Made by a program: the position numbers and the translations under genes. A stretch of DNA of 25,880 nt, from the IMG/VR virus record IMGVR_UViG_3300021139_000128, positions 1-25,880 of that record; one strand, written 5' to 3'. Under the pieces are notes generated by a model, which was not told the origin of the DNA, did no database searches, and worked only from the letters and a program-made list of their open reading frames with translations. Positions 15,975 through 24,038 of the stretch are shown here, piece by piece (within the stretch, counting starts at the first letter, position 1; every line of letters starts with the position of its first letter). The stretch is from a virus.

Positions 15975-18391
15975 TTAGGTTCCATAGGTTTAGCTTGTTG
16001 TATAGCAATCTGGTTTTGTAAATCCTGTCCTTTTTGCGCCCCTTGCATAGAATTAGTCAGGTGTTGCATACCAATCTGATGCGCTCTGCTTTGGTCGGCT
16101 TCTCTCATGGCAACTTTATGACCAAGGGTGTCTCTTAGGTTCTGGGATTCATTATCAATATGCTTCATGCCAATATCGTGCATCTTGGATTGGTCTGATT
16201 CCCTTAAAGCCATCTTATGCTTCAAAGACTCTCTCAAGTTTGCATTATCTTCTTGAATTTGAATCCCTTGAATCTTGGCTTCGTTGGTAGCCTGATTAGT
16301 TGCAATACGGGCTTGCGTTACATCGGCTTTGTCTTTTAACTTCTTCTGCATTTCTTGCATCTGTTTGTTAAGCATTAAGTTTTGTTGTTGCAACAAAGCC
16401 AATTGAGGATTGTCGGAGGTAAAGAATCTTGACCCGTCTTGATAACCTAAGTGACCAAAGATTTCTTTGCCAACTTCTTTCATATCAAGCCCCGGAATAC
16501 CTAGTTTTAACATTTGGGTGTATTGGGTCATGGCGGACACGAATTTTTGCAACTTCATGTTAGGGTCTGTTGCGCCCATACCAACATTGACATTAAGCAC
16601 TAACTCACGGTTTAGAAGTTCATCTGAAACTTCTCCCAAACCGTATTCCTTGAACATTTTAGACTTTGCGCCTGCCAACTGAAGAATCGTCTGGTCGGTT
16701 TCATATTCTTGTTCCAGCCACATTAACTGTCTCAAAACAGGCTGTACGAATGTTTCTACATAAGTCCTTAATAGATACTCAACCAAAGTCCCTGCTGACT
16801 GTGACAACATCTGCATATTTCTGGCAGGACCATTTATGCCTTTATCCGCCATGACCTGAGCCGCATTGAAGTTTCCAAGCAATTCTGCCAAGTCATTGTC
16901 TATACGAGAAGATTCTTCATAGGCACTTTGAGTAACATCGGGCCAAGTAATCTCACGAACATCATTGGCAGGGTCGGTCATCATCACGACACCACCGGGA
17001 ACATTCCTAATCAGACCTGATATATCCGCCTGAGAACCAGCTTTAACAAACCATTTCTTGTTCAGAACAAACTTAACATTATCAATGCGTTGGTTGGCGA
17101 TTTCGTTGGCTTCGTCTGCTAACCCGCGACCCAACTGAGGAATACTGGAAGGGTAAACTTTATGTGTTTCAAGAACGCAGTTTCCAAATACATAAGGTCT
17201 GCGCCCATGAAATACGGATTCTTTCAAGGGACGGGGGTTAGTCAGCATATAGTCCGTACCCATTGTGTAGAATTCCATGTCCTCATCATCTACACGGTGA
17301 ATATGCCTTTGTACCCAAACGATTTCATAATCCATCAACTCCTTACCATCAGAATCGTAAGGGTCTGATTTCTCATTTTGTCTTGCTGACCTTGTGGAGT
17401 CGTATTTAGTAGCTCCTGAAGACCTGATAGAACCATCCCCTAATCTTTTCCACTCGCCAGATTTCATCTTGGCTTTTACATCCATAAAATACATGGGAAT
17501 CAGGTGGATAACATAAGGACTGGTATTGATAGGGTCGTCCCATGCCGCAGAAGGGTCTATGCGTATGTTTTCAATGGGAATTATATCCACAACAGGCTTG
17601 TCCACCAATGCCCTGAATTCTGGTATTGGAGGCGAAGGCTCTGGTGGTGGAGGTGGCATCCCCGGTTGATTTGGTTGACCTTGTGGCATCCCCGGTGGCA
17701 TACCCGTGGGCGGTGCTTGCATCTGTGGGGATTGTTGCATTGCAGAAGGAATAGGCATTTCATCAGCAAGACCTTCTTTCTCAAGACCTTCTTCTTCAAC
17801 AGTGAAAGACCCTTCAGGCAAATCTGTCTGCTCTGGGTATTCTCCCGCATCCTCTGGTTTTTCAACAACTACTACATCAATTTCTATTTCAACAGGTTCT
17901 TGTTTGTATTCCCAATAGATATGGGCGCATACCGCCCCTAAAGTCTGGGCATCCTGAAAACCTCCCAAAACCGTGTGATACCATTTAACGCTTTTGGTCA
18001 GACGATATTGAAGCAAAGACTTCATTATCTCCGCAGAGGCAACAGAGACTTTATCGGAAGGGTTCTCCGCTTCAACGGATGTGGTGTCCATATTTGAAAA
18101 GAAAGCGGTTGCCGCAGCCGCTTCGTTTTTTCTGATAATGGAACGAATTTTAGGTCGGTACAGGTGAGAACGCTTTTCGTATTGTGGGTTGTTGTATTTT
18201 GAATCACCAGGATGCTGATTATTAAACGCCCGCAAAGAATCATCCCACACCTTGCGACAATTAGAGTCAAGGTATGTTTCAGAAGTCTGATACGCCCCTC
18301 TAGCCCGTTCTAGCCAGTTTTCATTGCCTTCGGTGTCAGAGCCTTCTTGGGTCTGAGCCGTAGGAGCGGTATTTTTTTTATCAGGAACCAT
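15971..18391 (-). CDS. Portal protein (P22-like)
   Basis: 806 residues. The N-terminus (about 25-165) contains LERARGAYQTSETYLD, KRSHLYRPKIRSIIRKNEAAAATAFFS and helices typical of P22-type portals. Portals form the dodecameric ring through which DNA enters and leaves. Residues 165-210 are acidic and 212-258 are a Pro/Gly/Met/Gln-rich linker. The clip and stem regions follow, and from about 660 the chain is a long Gln/Lys-rich helix with a 33-residue repeat (719-745 and 752-778), counterpart of the P22 barrel. No SD is visible before the ATG; the only upstream help is a possible 14-codon ORF ending 18 bases away. The stop overlaps the start of the 93-aa gene. Confidence 0.85.
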   Translation of the reverse strand: MVPDKKNTAPTAQTQEGSDTEGNENWLERARGAYQTSETYLDSNCRKVWDDSLRAFNNQHPGDSKYNNPQYEKRSHLYRPKIRSIIRKNEAAAATAFFSNMDTTSVEAENPSDKVSVASAEIMKSLLQYRLTKSVKWYHTVLGGFQDAQTLGAVCAHIYWEYKQEPVEIEIDVVVVEKPEDAGEYPEQTDLPEGSFTVEEEGLEKEGLADEMPIPSAMQQSPQMQAPPTGMPPGMPQGQPNQPGMPPPPPEPSPPIPEFRALVDKPVVDIIPIENIRIDPSAAWDDPINTSPYVIHLIPMYFMDVKAKMKSGEWKRLGDGSIRSSGATKYDSTRSARQNEKSDPYDSDGKELMDYEIVWVQRHIHRVDDEDMEFYTMGTDYMLTNPRPLKESVFHGRRPYVFGNCVLETHKVYPSSIPQLGRGLADEANEIANQRIDNVKFVLNKKWFVKAGSQADISGLIRNVPGGVVMMTDPANDVREITWPDVTQSAYEESSRIDNDLAELLGNFNAAQVMADKGINGPARNMQMLSQSAGTLVEYLLRTYVETFVQPVLRQLMWLEQEYETDQTILQLAGAKSKMFKEYGLGEVSDELLNRELVLNVNVGMGATDPNMKLQKFVSAMTQYTQMLKLGIPGLDMKEVGKEIFGHLGYQDGSRFFTSDNPQLALLQQQNLMLNKQMQEMQKKLKDKADVTQARIATNQATNEAKIQGIQIQEDNANLRESLKHKMALRESDQSKMHDIGMKHIDNESQNLRDTLGHKVAMREADQSRAHQIGMQHLTNSMQGAQKGQDLQNQIAIQQAKPMEPK

Positions 18392-18409
18392 TTAGGGTTT
18401 CGGTATAGG

Positions 18410-18454
18410 TTAAGGAATAGCGTTGGGTGTTGTTGAACTTTGGCTAGTACTCAT
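18410..18454 (-). CDS. Possible 14-codon coupling ORF upstream of portal
   Basis: MSTSQSSTTPNAIP, with ATG overlapping the TGA of the 113-aa gene and TAA 18 bases before the portal ATG. It may simply be a chance ORF, but it could pass terminating ribosomes towards the SD-less portal start. No other evidence of expression. Confidence 0.25.
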   Translation of the reverse strand: MSTSQSSTTPNAIP

Positions 18455-18792
18455 AGGACTAGTGGGTTAGTTCCATTTACACCCGTAGCTGCTGTTGGGG
18501 CGGGTTGGTTCCATGATGGATTAGGGTTTTGAATACCACCTACTTTCTGGGTTCCGAAAGTCTGGTTCCAATTTCCGCCTAATTCTCCGGCATTACGACC
18601 CTGCATCATACTTGCTTGCCGTTGTTTTGATTGTTGTTCTGCTTGTTGCAGACGGTTTTGATTGGCAATCTGCTGCGCATTTCCGAATGTTGGTCCGGAT
18701 GTTGCTTGTATTTGTGGATTGCCTTTACCTTGCATTTCCAGATTTTGATCGGCTGCACGTTGTTGTATAGCAAGTTCTTGTGGTGTAGGCAT
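18451..18792 (-). CDS. Gln-rich small protein with GELG-W-FG motif, 113 aa
   Basis: 113 residues, rich in Gln, Asn and Ala (ANQNRLQQAEQQSKQRQ), probably helical or disordered. Residues 68-80 are AGELGGNWNQTFG, shared in aligned form with the two upstream neighbours. It starts 3 bases after the upstream stop with AAGGAGAT before the ATG. Function unknown; a virion or assembly role is suggested only by its place next to the portal. Confidence 0.6.
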   Translation of the reverse strand: MPTPQELAIQQRAADQNLEMQGKGNPQIQATSGPTFGNAQQIANQNRLQQAEQQSKQRQASMMQGRNAGELGGNWNQTFGTQKVGGIQNPNPSWNQPAPTAATGVNGTNPLVL

Positions 18793-18794
18793 GA

Positions 18795-19094
18795 TTATCT
18801 CCTTATTTGTGGGGCGTTAGGTGCTTGTGCCATAGGCATTTGCGGGGGTTGTGTCGGTGGCGCAGCTTGCGGTGGTGCAGGCGGTGCGGCTTGCGGTGGT
18901 GCAGGAGGTGCAGCTTGAGGGGGGGCGGGTGGTTGACCTTGGACTTGAGGTTGTCCAAAAGTTTTTGACCACGGAGTACCAAGCTCACCTGCGTTTACAC
19001 CCACGGCACGATTAGCGCGTAATTGTTCTTCCGATTGGTTTACTTGGCGATTTTTCCAAGCGTCAACGGCATCTGGTTGGTCTAGTCCGTTCAT
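18795..19094 (-). CDS. Small Pro/Ala-repeat protein with GELG-W-FG motif, 99 aa
   Basis: 99 residues. The ATG at 19094 was chosen because GGGAG lies 6 bases before it; an in-frame ATG at 19100 is too close to that site. Residues 35-47 are AGELGTPWSKTFG. The second half is a tandem repeat of eight residues, PPAPPQAA, three times, encoded by a 24-bp DNA repeat near 18850-18925, and then Pro/Gln/Met-rich. Such Pro/Ala rods act as spacers in structural proteins. No other motif. Its start lies in the SD and stop region of the upstream gene. Confidence 0.6.
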   Translation of the reverse strand: MNGLDQPDAVDAWKNRQVNQSEEQLRANRAVGVNAGELGTPWSKTFGQPQVQGQPPAPPQAAPPAPPQAAPPAPPQAAPPTQPPQMPMAQAPNAPQIRR

Positions 19095-19096
19095 TA

Positions 19097-19474
19097 TCAT
19101 CTCCCGAAAAGCTGTTCCCAAGTGGGTCCGAACTGACCCTTATCTACTCCGTTATTCCCTGCGAATACGCTTTGGTTTGTGTTCAACCGATTTTTGGCAA
19201 ATTCTATTGCTTTTTGTATGATTTCCGGTGTGGGATGATTACCCATTTGCAAATATTTTATTTCATCAGCAGTTAAAGTAGGGACAATACTAGGAATAGT
19301 CACTTCTTTACCGCCCAAATTAACCCCGATACTAAGTTCTGACATCATGTTGCCAGAAGCGGTTGGCAAAGCCCCAAGATACCCTTCACCTTTTAATGAC
19401 CCATCTTCCCGATAGCTGGTCGGGGAGTTTGGGTCTAAGTCTCTTGCGACTACAAGAGGCGGAAGATTGTCCAT
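19097..19474 (-). CDS. Conserved phage structural-type protein, 125 aa
   Basis: 125 residues from the ATG at 19474, just after the stop of the upstream gene. An ORF from 19651 would overlap that gene and is not supported. Residues 23-105 carry the pattern SLKGEGYLGAL, MSELSIGVNLGGKEVTIPS, VPTLTADEIKYL and an AKNRL...SVFA tail, which I recognise from many phage proteins annotated as structural or unknown (GGKE(V/M)xIPTLVP..LT..E). It ends with KGQFGPTWEQLFGR, the motif shared with the next two proteins. Role unknown, possibly virion assembly. Confidence 0.65.
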   Translation of the reverse strand: MDNLPPLVVARDLDPNSPTSYREDGSLKGEGYLGALPTASGNMMSELSIGVNLGGKEVTIPSIVPTLTADEIKYLQMGNHPTPEIIQKAIEFAKNRLNTNQSVFAGNNGVDKGQFGPTWEQLFGR

Positions 19475-19475
19475 T

Positions 19476-19682
19476 TTACTTTTTTTCCCATTTCTGGGGA
19501 ATGTTACCTTTGTTATCGCCATTGGGATTTTTCCCACTGACACGGCTTCTGTCAAGCTCTTTGACTCGTTCCAATTTTTTGGGGTCTGCTGGAGGAATGA
19601 TAATAACCTTTGGCTCTTTAGGCTTTTTCCATTTTCCAATAGAGCCGTCATCAGGTTCTAATTGAACAAAATCTCTTTTCAT
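19476..19682 (-). CDS. Small basic hypothetical protein, 68 aa
   Basis: 68 residues, Lys/Pro-rich (about a quarter Lys), probably disordered, ending NIPQKWEKK. A strong SD (TAGGAGAGG) precedes the ATG. It is immediately followed by the 125-aa gene. No family recognised; the charge suggests nucleic acid contact, which is only a guess. Confidence 0.55.
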   Translation of the reverse strand: MKRDFVQLEPDDGSIGKWKKPKEPKVIIIPPADPKKLERVKELDRSRVSGKNPNGDNKGNIPQKWEKK

Positions 19683-19690
19683 AACCTCTC

Positions 19691-20017
19691 CTAAACTAAT
19701 TCACCTTTGTTATGAACCACTTGAACTGCACGGTCATCATAAATGCAGATACAGTTCTTATCTTTTTTGTTCGTAATCTCAAGCTGCTGCCCTAAATGCT
19801 CCGCACACCATCTGCGAATTGCCACCAATCCTTTTGGGTATCTGGCGGTAAAAATCTTAATTTCTTTTCCTTCTTTAAGCCACTTTTTAACCCTTGTTAC
19901 CATTTCTGGTATGGGTTCTCCCACATAGTCGTCATCGTGGGGTCCGTCATCTTGATGGGCTAAGGTTCCATCAAGGTCAATTCCGTACCAACCCTTCCCT
20001 TCGTCTCGCGGGTCCAC
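19691..20017 (-). CDS. HAD-superfamily phosphatase-like protein
   Basis: 108 residues with the HAD fold signature in order: motif I GIDLDGTLA (12-20) with nucleophile D14 and D16; motif II FTAR (56-59); motif IV YDDRA (93-97) with D94/D95. The small cap is replaced by a short acidic loop (DDGPHDDD). HAD hydrolases of this size remove phosphate from small molecules or nucleic acid ends; the substrate here is unknown. The GTG start lies one base after the upstream TAA and has AAGGGG about 12 bases away. Phages carry such enzymes in nucleotide or end-processing roles. Confidence 0.75.
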   Translation of the reverse strand: MDPRDEGKGWYGIDLDGTLAHQDDGPHDDDYVGEPIPEMVTRVKKWLKEGKEIKIFTARYPKGLVAIRRWCAEHLGQQLEITNKKDKNCICIYDDRAVQVVHNKGELV

Positions 20018-20018
20018 T

Positions 20019-20354
20019 TTATTGCGTAGCCCCTTCGTATTTCATGGCAAATTCTTCACCATTCCAAGCCCCTCTAGCCATACCCATGCGCTCTAACAGT
20101 TCTCCTCCTGCCGTGACAGCGGACTTTTTAAGGTCGGAAGCCGAAAAAGATTTAGCCGCATCTATAGTATAGCCCCATCTGGCATCTCCGCCCAAATGCT
20201 TTACAACCAAAGTCATTCCGGGAGCCCAACCGATTGCCCAAGGGTGGTTGGGGTAGGCTGTTGTCAGGGCTTGGGCGATTTCTTTAGCCTTATGCTCCAT
20301 TTCCACGGATTCATCATCAAACGAAGTTACTTCAACTGTTTGAATGTCACTCAT
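20019..20354 (-). CDS. Conserved phage protein of unknown function, 111 aa
   Basis: 111 residues with EIAQALTTAYPNHPWAIGW, a pattern (YP.HPWAV) that recurs in small phage proteins, and a hydrophobic VVKHLGGDARWGYTID middle. No catalytic signature. The ATG overlaps the TGA of the 51-aa ORF (ATGA). Unknown function; it is part of the small-gene cluster between terminase and portal. Confidence 0.55.
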   Translation of the reverse strand: MSDIQTVEVTSFDDESVEMEHKAKEIAQALTTAYPNHPWAIGWAPGMTLVVKHLGGDARWGYTIDAAKSFSASDLKKSAVTAGGELLERMGMARGAWNGEEFAMKYEGATQ

Positions 20355-20506
20355 ACGGAAGGAACGGCAGGTGTTGAAGGAACGGCAGGTGTTGAAGGAA
20401 CGGCAGCGTCTGCTAGTCCTTGGGCATAAGCTATGGCATAGACTTGGTTTACAGCCGTTGCGTGGTCAGTGCCAATATATTCGTTATAAATTTCCATTGC
20501 GGTCAT
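20351..20506 (-). CDS. Small protein, 51 aa, with AVPSTP repeats
   Basis: 51 residues: MTAMEIYNEYIGTDHATA, a helical middle, then (AVPSTP) repeated two and a half times at the C-terminus, encoded by an 18-bp direct repeat. A TAGGAGG SD lies 5 bases before the ATG, and the TGA overlaps the next ATG. The strong SD and perfect coupling support it as real. Function unknown. Confidence 0.6.
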   Translation of the reverse strand: MTAMEIYNEYIGTDHATAVNQVYAIAYAQGLADAAVPSTPAVPSTPAVPSV

Positions 20507-20514
20507 AATGCCTC

Positions 20515-20715
20515 CTAAAATGTACCAGAACCGTAAATACCATTGCTACTGTTGTCGGTTGAATCGAAATGTCGTCCATTGGAAAAGTTGTAGATGTTGT
20601 GATCGGGGATGCGAAACTCTGACCCCCAAGCGCGAATCGCCAAATCCATCCAAGAGATGTTGCGGGTAGTCACCTTGTTGCCAAGGTTGTTTAACTGGTC
20701 TAGCCTGTTCATCAT
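20515..20715 (-). CDS. Small hypothetical protein, 66 aa
   Basis: 66 residues, with GGGAG 3 to 6 bases before two in-frame ATGs (20715 and 20712). The TAG lies inside the SD of the next gene. It contains NISWMDLAIRAWGSEF and a Ser/Asn/Gly-rich end. No family recognised. It is preferred over a second overlapping frame because of its SD and spacing. Confidence 0.5.
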   Translation of the reverse strand: MMNRLDQLNNLGNKVTTRNISWMDLAIRAWGSEFRIPDHNIYNFSNGRHFDSTDNSSNGIYGSGTF

Positions 20716-20763
20716 CGTCTCCCAAATCAGGGAAAAAGTAAGTGTCTGAACGCATTATACTTT

Positions 20764-21522
20764 TTATCTGAAAGAAAATAAATGTTCTTCCCATTTTCCT
20801 TCTTTTGCAGGGATCATACCCCTTAAAATACCATCTACACAGACCATATTGATGGAAAATAGACCTGTAAATATATCTTCTTTGTCCTGTAAAAAGTTGT
20901 CAGGATTGAATAAAGGGGTGATAAACCAATAGGCGTTATAGCCCAAACTCTCAATAAAGCCAATCAATTCGTCTGACTTGGCGGGTCTGTCGTTTTCCAC
21001 AAAAAGAACGGGTTTGCACCGTCTTATCATTTCTTCAGCCCCTTTTAAGACCTGAAGTTCCATGCCCTCAACATCAACCTTGAGGAAATCGCAATCAATG
21101 GTCAATGGGAACGAAGGTATTTCCTCACCTTCCACCATATCCACAAAAGAATAAGCGCCCATATTATTTTCCACGGAAAAGTCGAGTTCTTTATAAAAGA
21201 CCTTTTCCCCCGTCCCCACAGGTACTCTAAAGGCTTCCACATTATCAATCTCGTTTAAAGCCAAAGTTCCGCACAAACAATTAAAAACTTGCTTTTGTGG
21301 CTCAAAGGCAAATACATGACGGGCAATGGAGGCAAAGAAGATGGTATGCGCCCCGTAGTTCGCTCCAACATCTATGACCACATCATTGGGTTGGATGATT
21401 TGTCGGAACAACTTACATTCCGATTCGCTAAACTCACCGTATTTAATCAGGCTTCTTCCAACATATTTATCATTGGTGTTGACGATTATTTTGCCGTAAC
21501 GGGATTCTGTAACAATGTTCAT
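20764..21522 (-). CDS. FkbM-family SAM methyltransferase
   Basis: 252 residues. Motif I is DVGANYGAHT (51-60), FEP follows at 73-75, and FLKVDVEGMELQVLKGAEEM (around 145-165) is the FkbM signature DVEGxExxVLKG. The C-terminal ENDRPAKSDELIGFIESLGY is also typical. FkbM enzymes O-methylate sugars or polyketides. It sits between the terminase genes and the small-gene cluster, away from the other two sugar-modifying genes but in the same operon. GAGGA lies 6 bases before the ATG, and the terminase stop is 9 bases upstream. It may help to modify a virion or host glycan. Confidence 0.85.
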   Translation of the reverse strand: MNIVTESRYGKIIVNTNDKYVGRSLIKYGEFSESECKLFRQIIQPNDVVIDVGANYGAHTIFFASIARHVFAFEPQKQVFNCLCGTLALNEIDNVEAFRVPVGTGEKVFYKELDFSVENNMGAYSFVDMVEGEEIPSFPLTIDCDFLKVDVEGMELQVLKGAEEMIRRCKPVLFVENDRPAKSDELIGFIESLGYNAYWFITPLFNPDNFLQDKEDIFTGLFSINMVCVDGILRGMIPAKEGKWEEHLFSFR

Positions 21523-21531
21523 AACTGATCC

Positions 21532-23115
21532 TCAGCAAATGGCAGGTTCGGCATAACGCAAACCGGACAACAATGGTGATCGGGGTTCCATATCATAGAT
21601 TCTGGACAAAGCATCTACAACATCTTTTAAGCCACCATAAGGGAAGAAATGCAACTGCATACGCAAATGTTCCACAAGATCGTAGGGGACTCCGTTTTCG
21701 TCTGTCCTTCTGATTTGTTTTGCCACCCGAAAGTCGTAGCCTGATTCCATCATCCTGACTTGGTTAGCGGTCAGTTTGTTGACGTTTGTGGGATAAGGAA
21801 CAAAGATTTTTCCTGTTTTCATATCAGGCACAAGCCGTTGTACGCGATCTGTTTTAGAACCTTCCCCATCTCTAGGCCATTGAAGTTCGGTAATATCAAA
21901 AGAAGGTCGCCCGGGAAGTCTCATCTGTTCTTGAAAGTAATCCATATCCGCTTGCGCCCCGAAAGACTCGTAACCGACCCTCACCGATTGAACGCCAGGT
22001 GCTTGCGCCCATTTCATATAGAGCATAGCCAAAGATTCCCACCGCTCTTTCAAATCCATCTTATGATCGTAGCCGTCCAAGAGGTATTTGTTTAAAGCGT
22101 AATCCACCCCAATGACCAGCATGGCGGTATTGGCAGACCCTTTTTTCTTAGATCGTGCGGGATCAACAGTAATGTAAACCGCAAGGGTTTCAGGACGAAC
22201 TTCAAATATTTGCAACTGCGTAATGTCAAACATATGCTGTTTCCCTGACAAAGGGTTTTGCATATATTGACAAGCGATGTCGTTGTCGGTGTTGTTGCGT
22301 AACCTTTTTTCCCATTCTTCTTGCGGGAAGTAAACAGGAATACCGTCTTTTAATCCGTTATGCGTTGCAGCGTAAATTCGAGGTTTAACGGCTCCCCTTT
22401 CTAAGAGCCATTCATATGTGTCCGCGAAATTATATCTTGTACCTATAATCCATTGTTGCCCTCCCACAACGCCTAGCGATTGTGAAAGAGAAAAGGCATC
22501 AGTAGTTTTAGAGACTTGATCTGGTGTTGCCACAGACTTATCTGTAACGATGTCATCATAGATACGGAGTTGGAAATGCTTGCCGATAGGCTGTCCATCC
22601 ACAAGTCCTGATGCTTCAACGGTGGCTTCTTTGGGGTTTGAAGTTCGTTTGACAATAATGCCTCCTTCAACCGACCATCTGGGGGATTGCTTGGACGGGT
22701 TGTCGTAGAGGATGTCGGGGAAAGCGGCTTTGAGGAGCTGGTTGTTTTCAAGTTCAAGTTTGATTTGGCGTAAGAAGTCGGTGGCGATTGTGTTGACATG
22801 GCTAAAGATTCCTATGGTGATTTCAGGGTTGTTGAGAATCTTTTGTATTGTGCCACCAAAAGTAATTATTGAACTCTTAAAATGTTCTCGAGCCCATAAA
22901 TCTAAAAAGTTATCGGGGGCTTTTTCAACTTCACGGCAACGGGCGTAAATCCACGGATGAAGCATATCCACTCGGTTGCAGACCCGCACCAAAAGATAAT
23001 ACCTGTCCAGCTTGCATAAAGCCCTTACTCCCGCAAGGTCAATATTACCGTCTACTGTGTCTATGGAACTCCACCATTTAATAACTTCTGGCAAAGACAA
23101 ATCGAGATGTTTCAT
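21532..23115 (-). CDS. terL: Terminase large subunit
   Basis: 527 residues. ATPase part: deviant Walker A REHFKSSI (76-83), Walker B LRIYDD (183-188), coupling motif GTRY (225-228). Nuclease part: D318 in TVDPARSKK, E383 in GYESFG and D498/D501 in KDVVDALS, the RuvC-like metal site. The protein pumps DNA into the procapsid through the portal and cuts the concatemer. The ATG overlaps the TGA of the small subunit. Order TerS-TerL-portal is the standard packaging arrangement, interrupted here by the FkbM and small-gene block. Headful (pac) or cohesive-end cutting cannot be told from this. Confidence 0.92.
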   Translation of the reverse strand: MKHLDLSLPEVIKWWSSIDTVDGNIDLAGVRALCKLDRYYLLVRVCNRVDMLHPWIYARCREVEKAPDNFLDLWAREHFKSSIITFGGTIQKILNNPEITIGIFSHVNTIATDFLRQIKLELENNQLLKAAFPDILYDNPSKQSPRWSVEGGIIVKRTSNPKEATVEASGLVDGQPIGKHFQLRIYDDIVTDKSVATPDQVSKTTDAFSLSQSLGVVGGQQWIIGTRYNFADTYEWLLERGAVKPRIYAATHNGLKDGIPVYFPQEEWEKRLRNNTDNDIACQYMQNPLSGKQHMFDITQLQIFEVRPETLAVYITVDPARSKKKGSANTAMLVIGVDYALNKYLLDGYDHKMDLKERWESLAMLYMKWAQAPGVQSVRVGYESFGAQADMDYFQEQMRLPGRPSFDITELQWPRDGEGSKTDRVQRLVPDMKTGKIFVPYPTNVNKLTANQVRMMESGYDFRVAKQIRRTDENGVPYDLVEHLRMQLHFFPYGGLKDVVDALSRIYDMEPRSPLLSGLRYAEPAIC

Positions 23116-23825
23116 TTAACCAGTTTTAATGGAGTCACATCAATTATTTCACCGCGAATCTTTCGCTCTAATTCTTCTGCGGTAATCTTATGTTGCAAGA
23201 TCACAGGATTTTCTGAGTCTCCTGTAAGCGTCACACGATCCCCATATTGGTTTGGCAACATACGGGAAATTTCCCATTTGATGTTGTCGCATAAAAGCCT
23301 TGCCCGTTGAACGTCAGGGGTAGTCATGGCAATTTCTTGTAACTGATCCACCCGCCCAATAAGATACTGCTCCCTCTGGGTTCTGCTAAAGGCTTTTAGT
23401 TCAGGGTCATGGCAGGTGGTGTGTGAAATAATTGAATATGGAATCCCTGCCATAACGCAAGCATCTTTAAGTGGTATCAATTCAGATGCCATAAAGCTAT
23501 AAGCCTTATATGCCAATTCCCTATTCTTTTCACCTCTTACTTGTGTCGCTGCTGCGAGGGCTGCGCCTTGTTTTTCCTTAATCAGGCGAATACGTTCTTT
23601 ATCTTTAATGATTTCTTCTTCGGTGCGGTCAGCTTTTTTGGCTTTTTTGGCGATAACTTTTTTGAAAATATCGGCGCGGTTGGAGCGATCCGTACGGCGG
23701 TCAAGTTTTTTGCCGCCTTTTTTACCGGGGAGACCTGTTCCGTTTTTAGAGCCTTTAGGTCTTCCGGTTTTTCCTTTTGGTGCTTCTTTGCTGACCTCAT
23801 CTGAAACATATTCTTCTCCTGTCAT
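23112..23825 (-). CDS. terS: Terminase small subunit
   Basis: 237 residues. The first 100 are Lys/Arg-rich, an unusually basic extension (GKTGRPKGSKNG, KKVIAKKAKKADRTEEE) that may bind DNA. The middle has a helix-turn-helix-like stretch (LKDACVMAGIPYSIISHTTCHDPELKAF), as in the family. The C-terminus DNIKWEISRMLPNQYGDRVTLTGD (split around 180-205) is a known pattern of small terminase proteins. It recognises phage DNA and loads the large subunit. The ORF ends in an ATGA overlap with the large subunit. The start has only a weak SD. Confidence 0.75.
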   Translation of the reverse strand: MTGEEYVSDEVSKEAPKGKTGRPKGSKNGTGLPGKKGGKKLDRRTDRSNRADIFKKVIAKKAKKADRTEEEIIKDKERIRLIKEKQGAALAAATQVRGEKNRELAYKAYSFMASELIPLKDACVMAGIPYSIISHTTCHDPELKAFSRTQREQYLIGRVDQLQEIAMTTPDVQRARLLCDNIKWEISRMLPNQYGDRVTLTGDSENPVILQHKITAEELERKIRGEIIDVTPLKLVK

Positions 23826-23834
23826 TTTATTAAC

Positions 23835-24038
23835 CTAATCATTAGACGTATGGTTATAAGCCGTGTTCTTCTGATAAACCAGATCGGACATAAGATGGTC
23901 TTCCAATTTCGCTGCCATATCCTTGTTGTGACCCTTCTGAATAGCTATATCAAAAGTATAATAACCTGTCATATCTGGAGTATGCCTAAACTCCTTGGGG
24001 CAAATGGCTAACTCACTGTGGTTCTTTGGCTGTTTCAT
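23835..24038 (-). CDS. Small hypothetical protein, 67 aa
   Basis: 67 residues from the ATG at 24038 (ATGA overlap with the upstream stop and AAAGGAGGG 2-4 bases before it; an ORF from 24098 is longer but overlaps the neighbour). Contains CPKEFRHTPDMTGYYTFDIA and GHNKDMAAKLEDHLM. No family recognised. It is coupled to the HELVE protein and precedes terminase. Confidence 0.55.
   Translation of the reverse strand: MKQPKNHSELAICPKEFRHTPDMTGYYTFDIAIQKGHNKDMAAKLEDHLMSDLVYQKNTAYNHTSND

Noticed and set aside
17504-17941. 145-residue plus-strand ORF opposite the portal
   Set aside because: Trp/Arg-rich shadow of the portal's Pro/Gly-rich linker; no SD and no family.
20546-20794. 82-residue minus-strand ORF between the FkbM gene and the 66-aa gene
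   Set aside because: It overlaps the end of the FkbM gene and the 66-aa frame, which has the better SD and fits the spacing.
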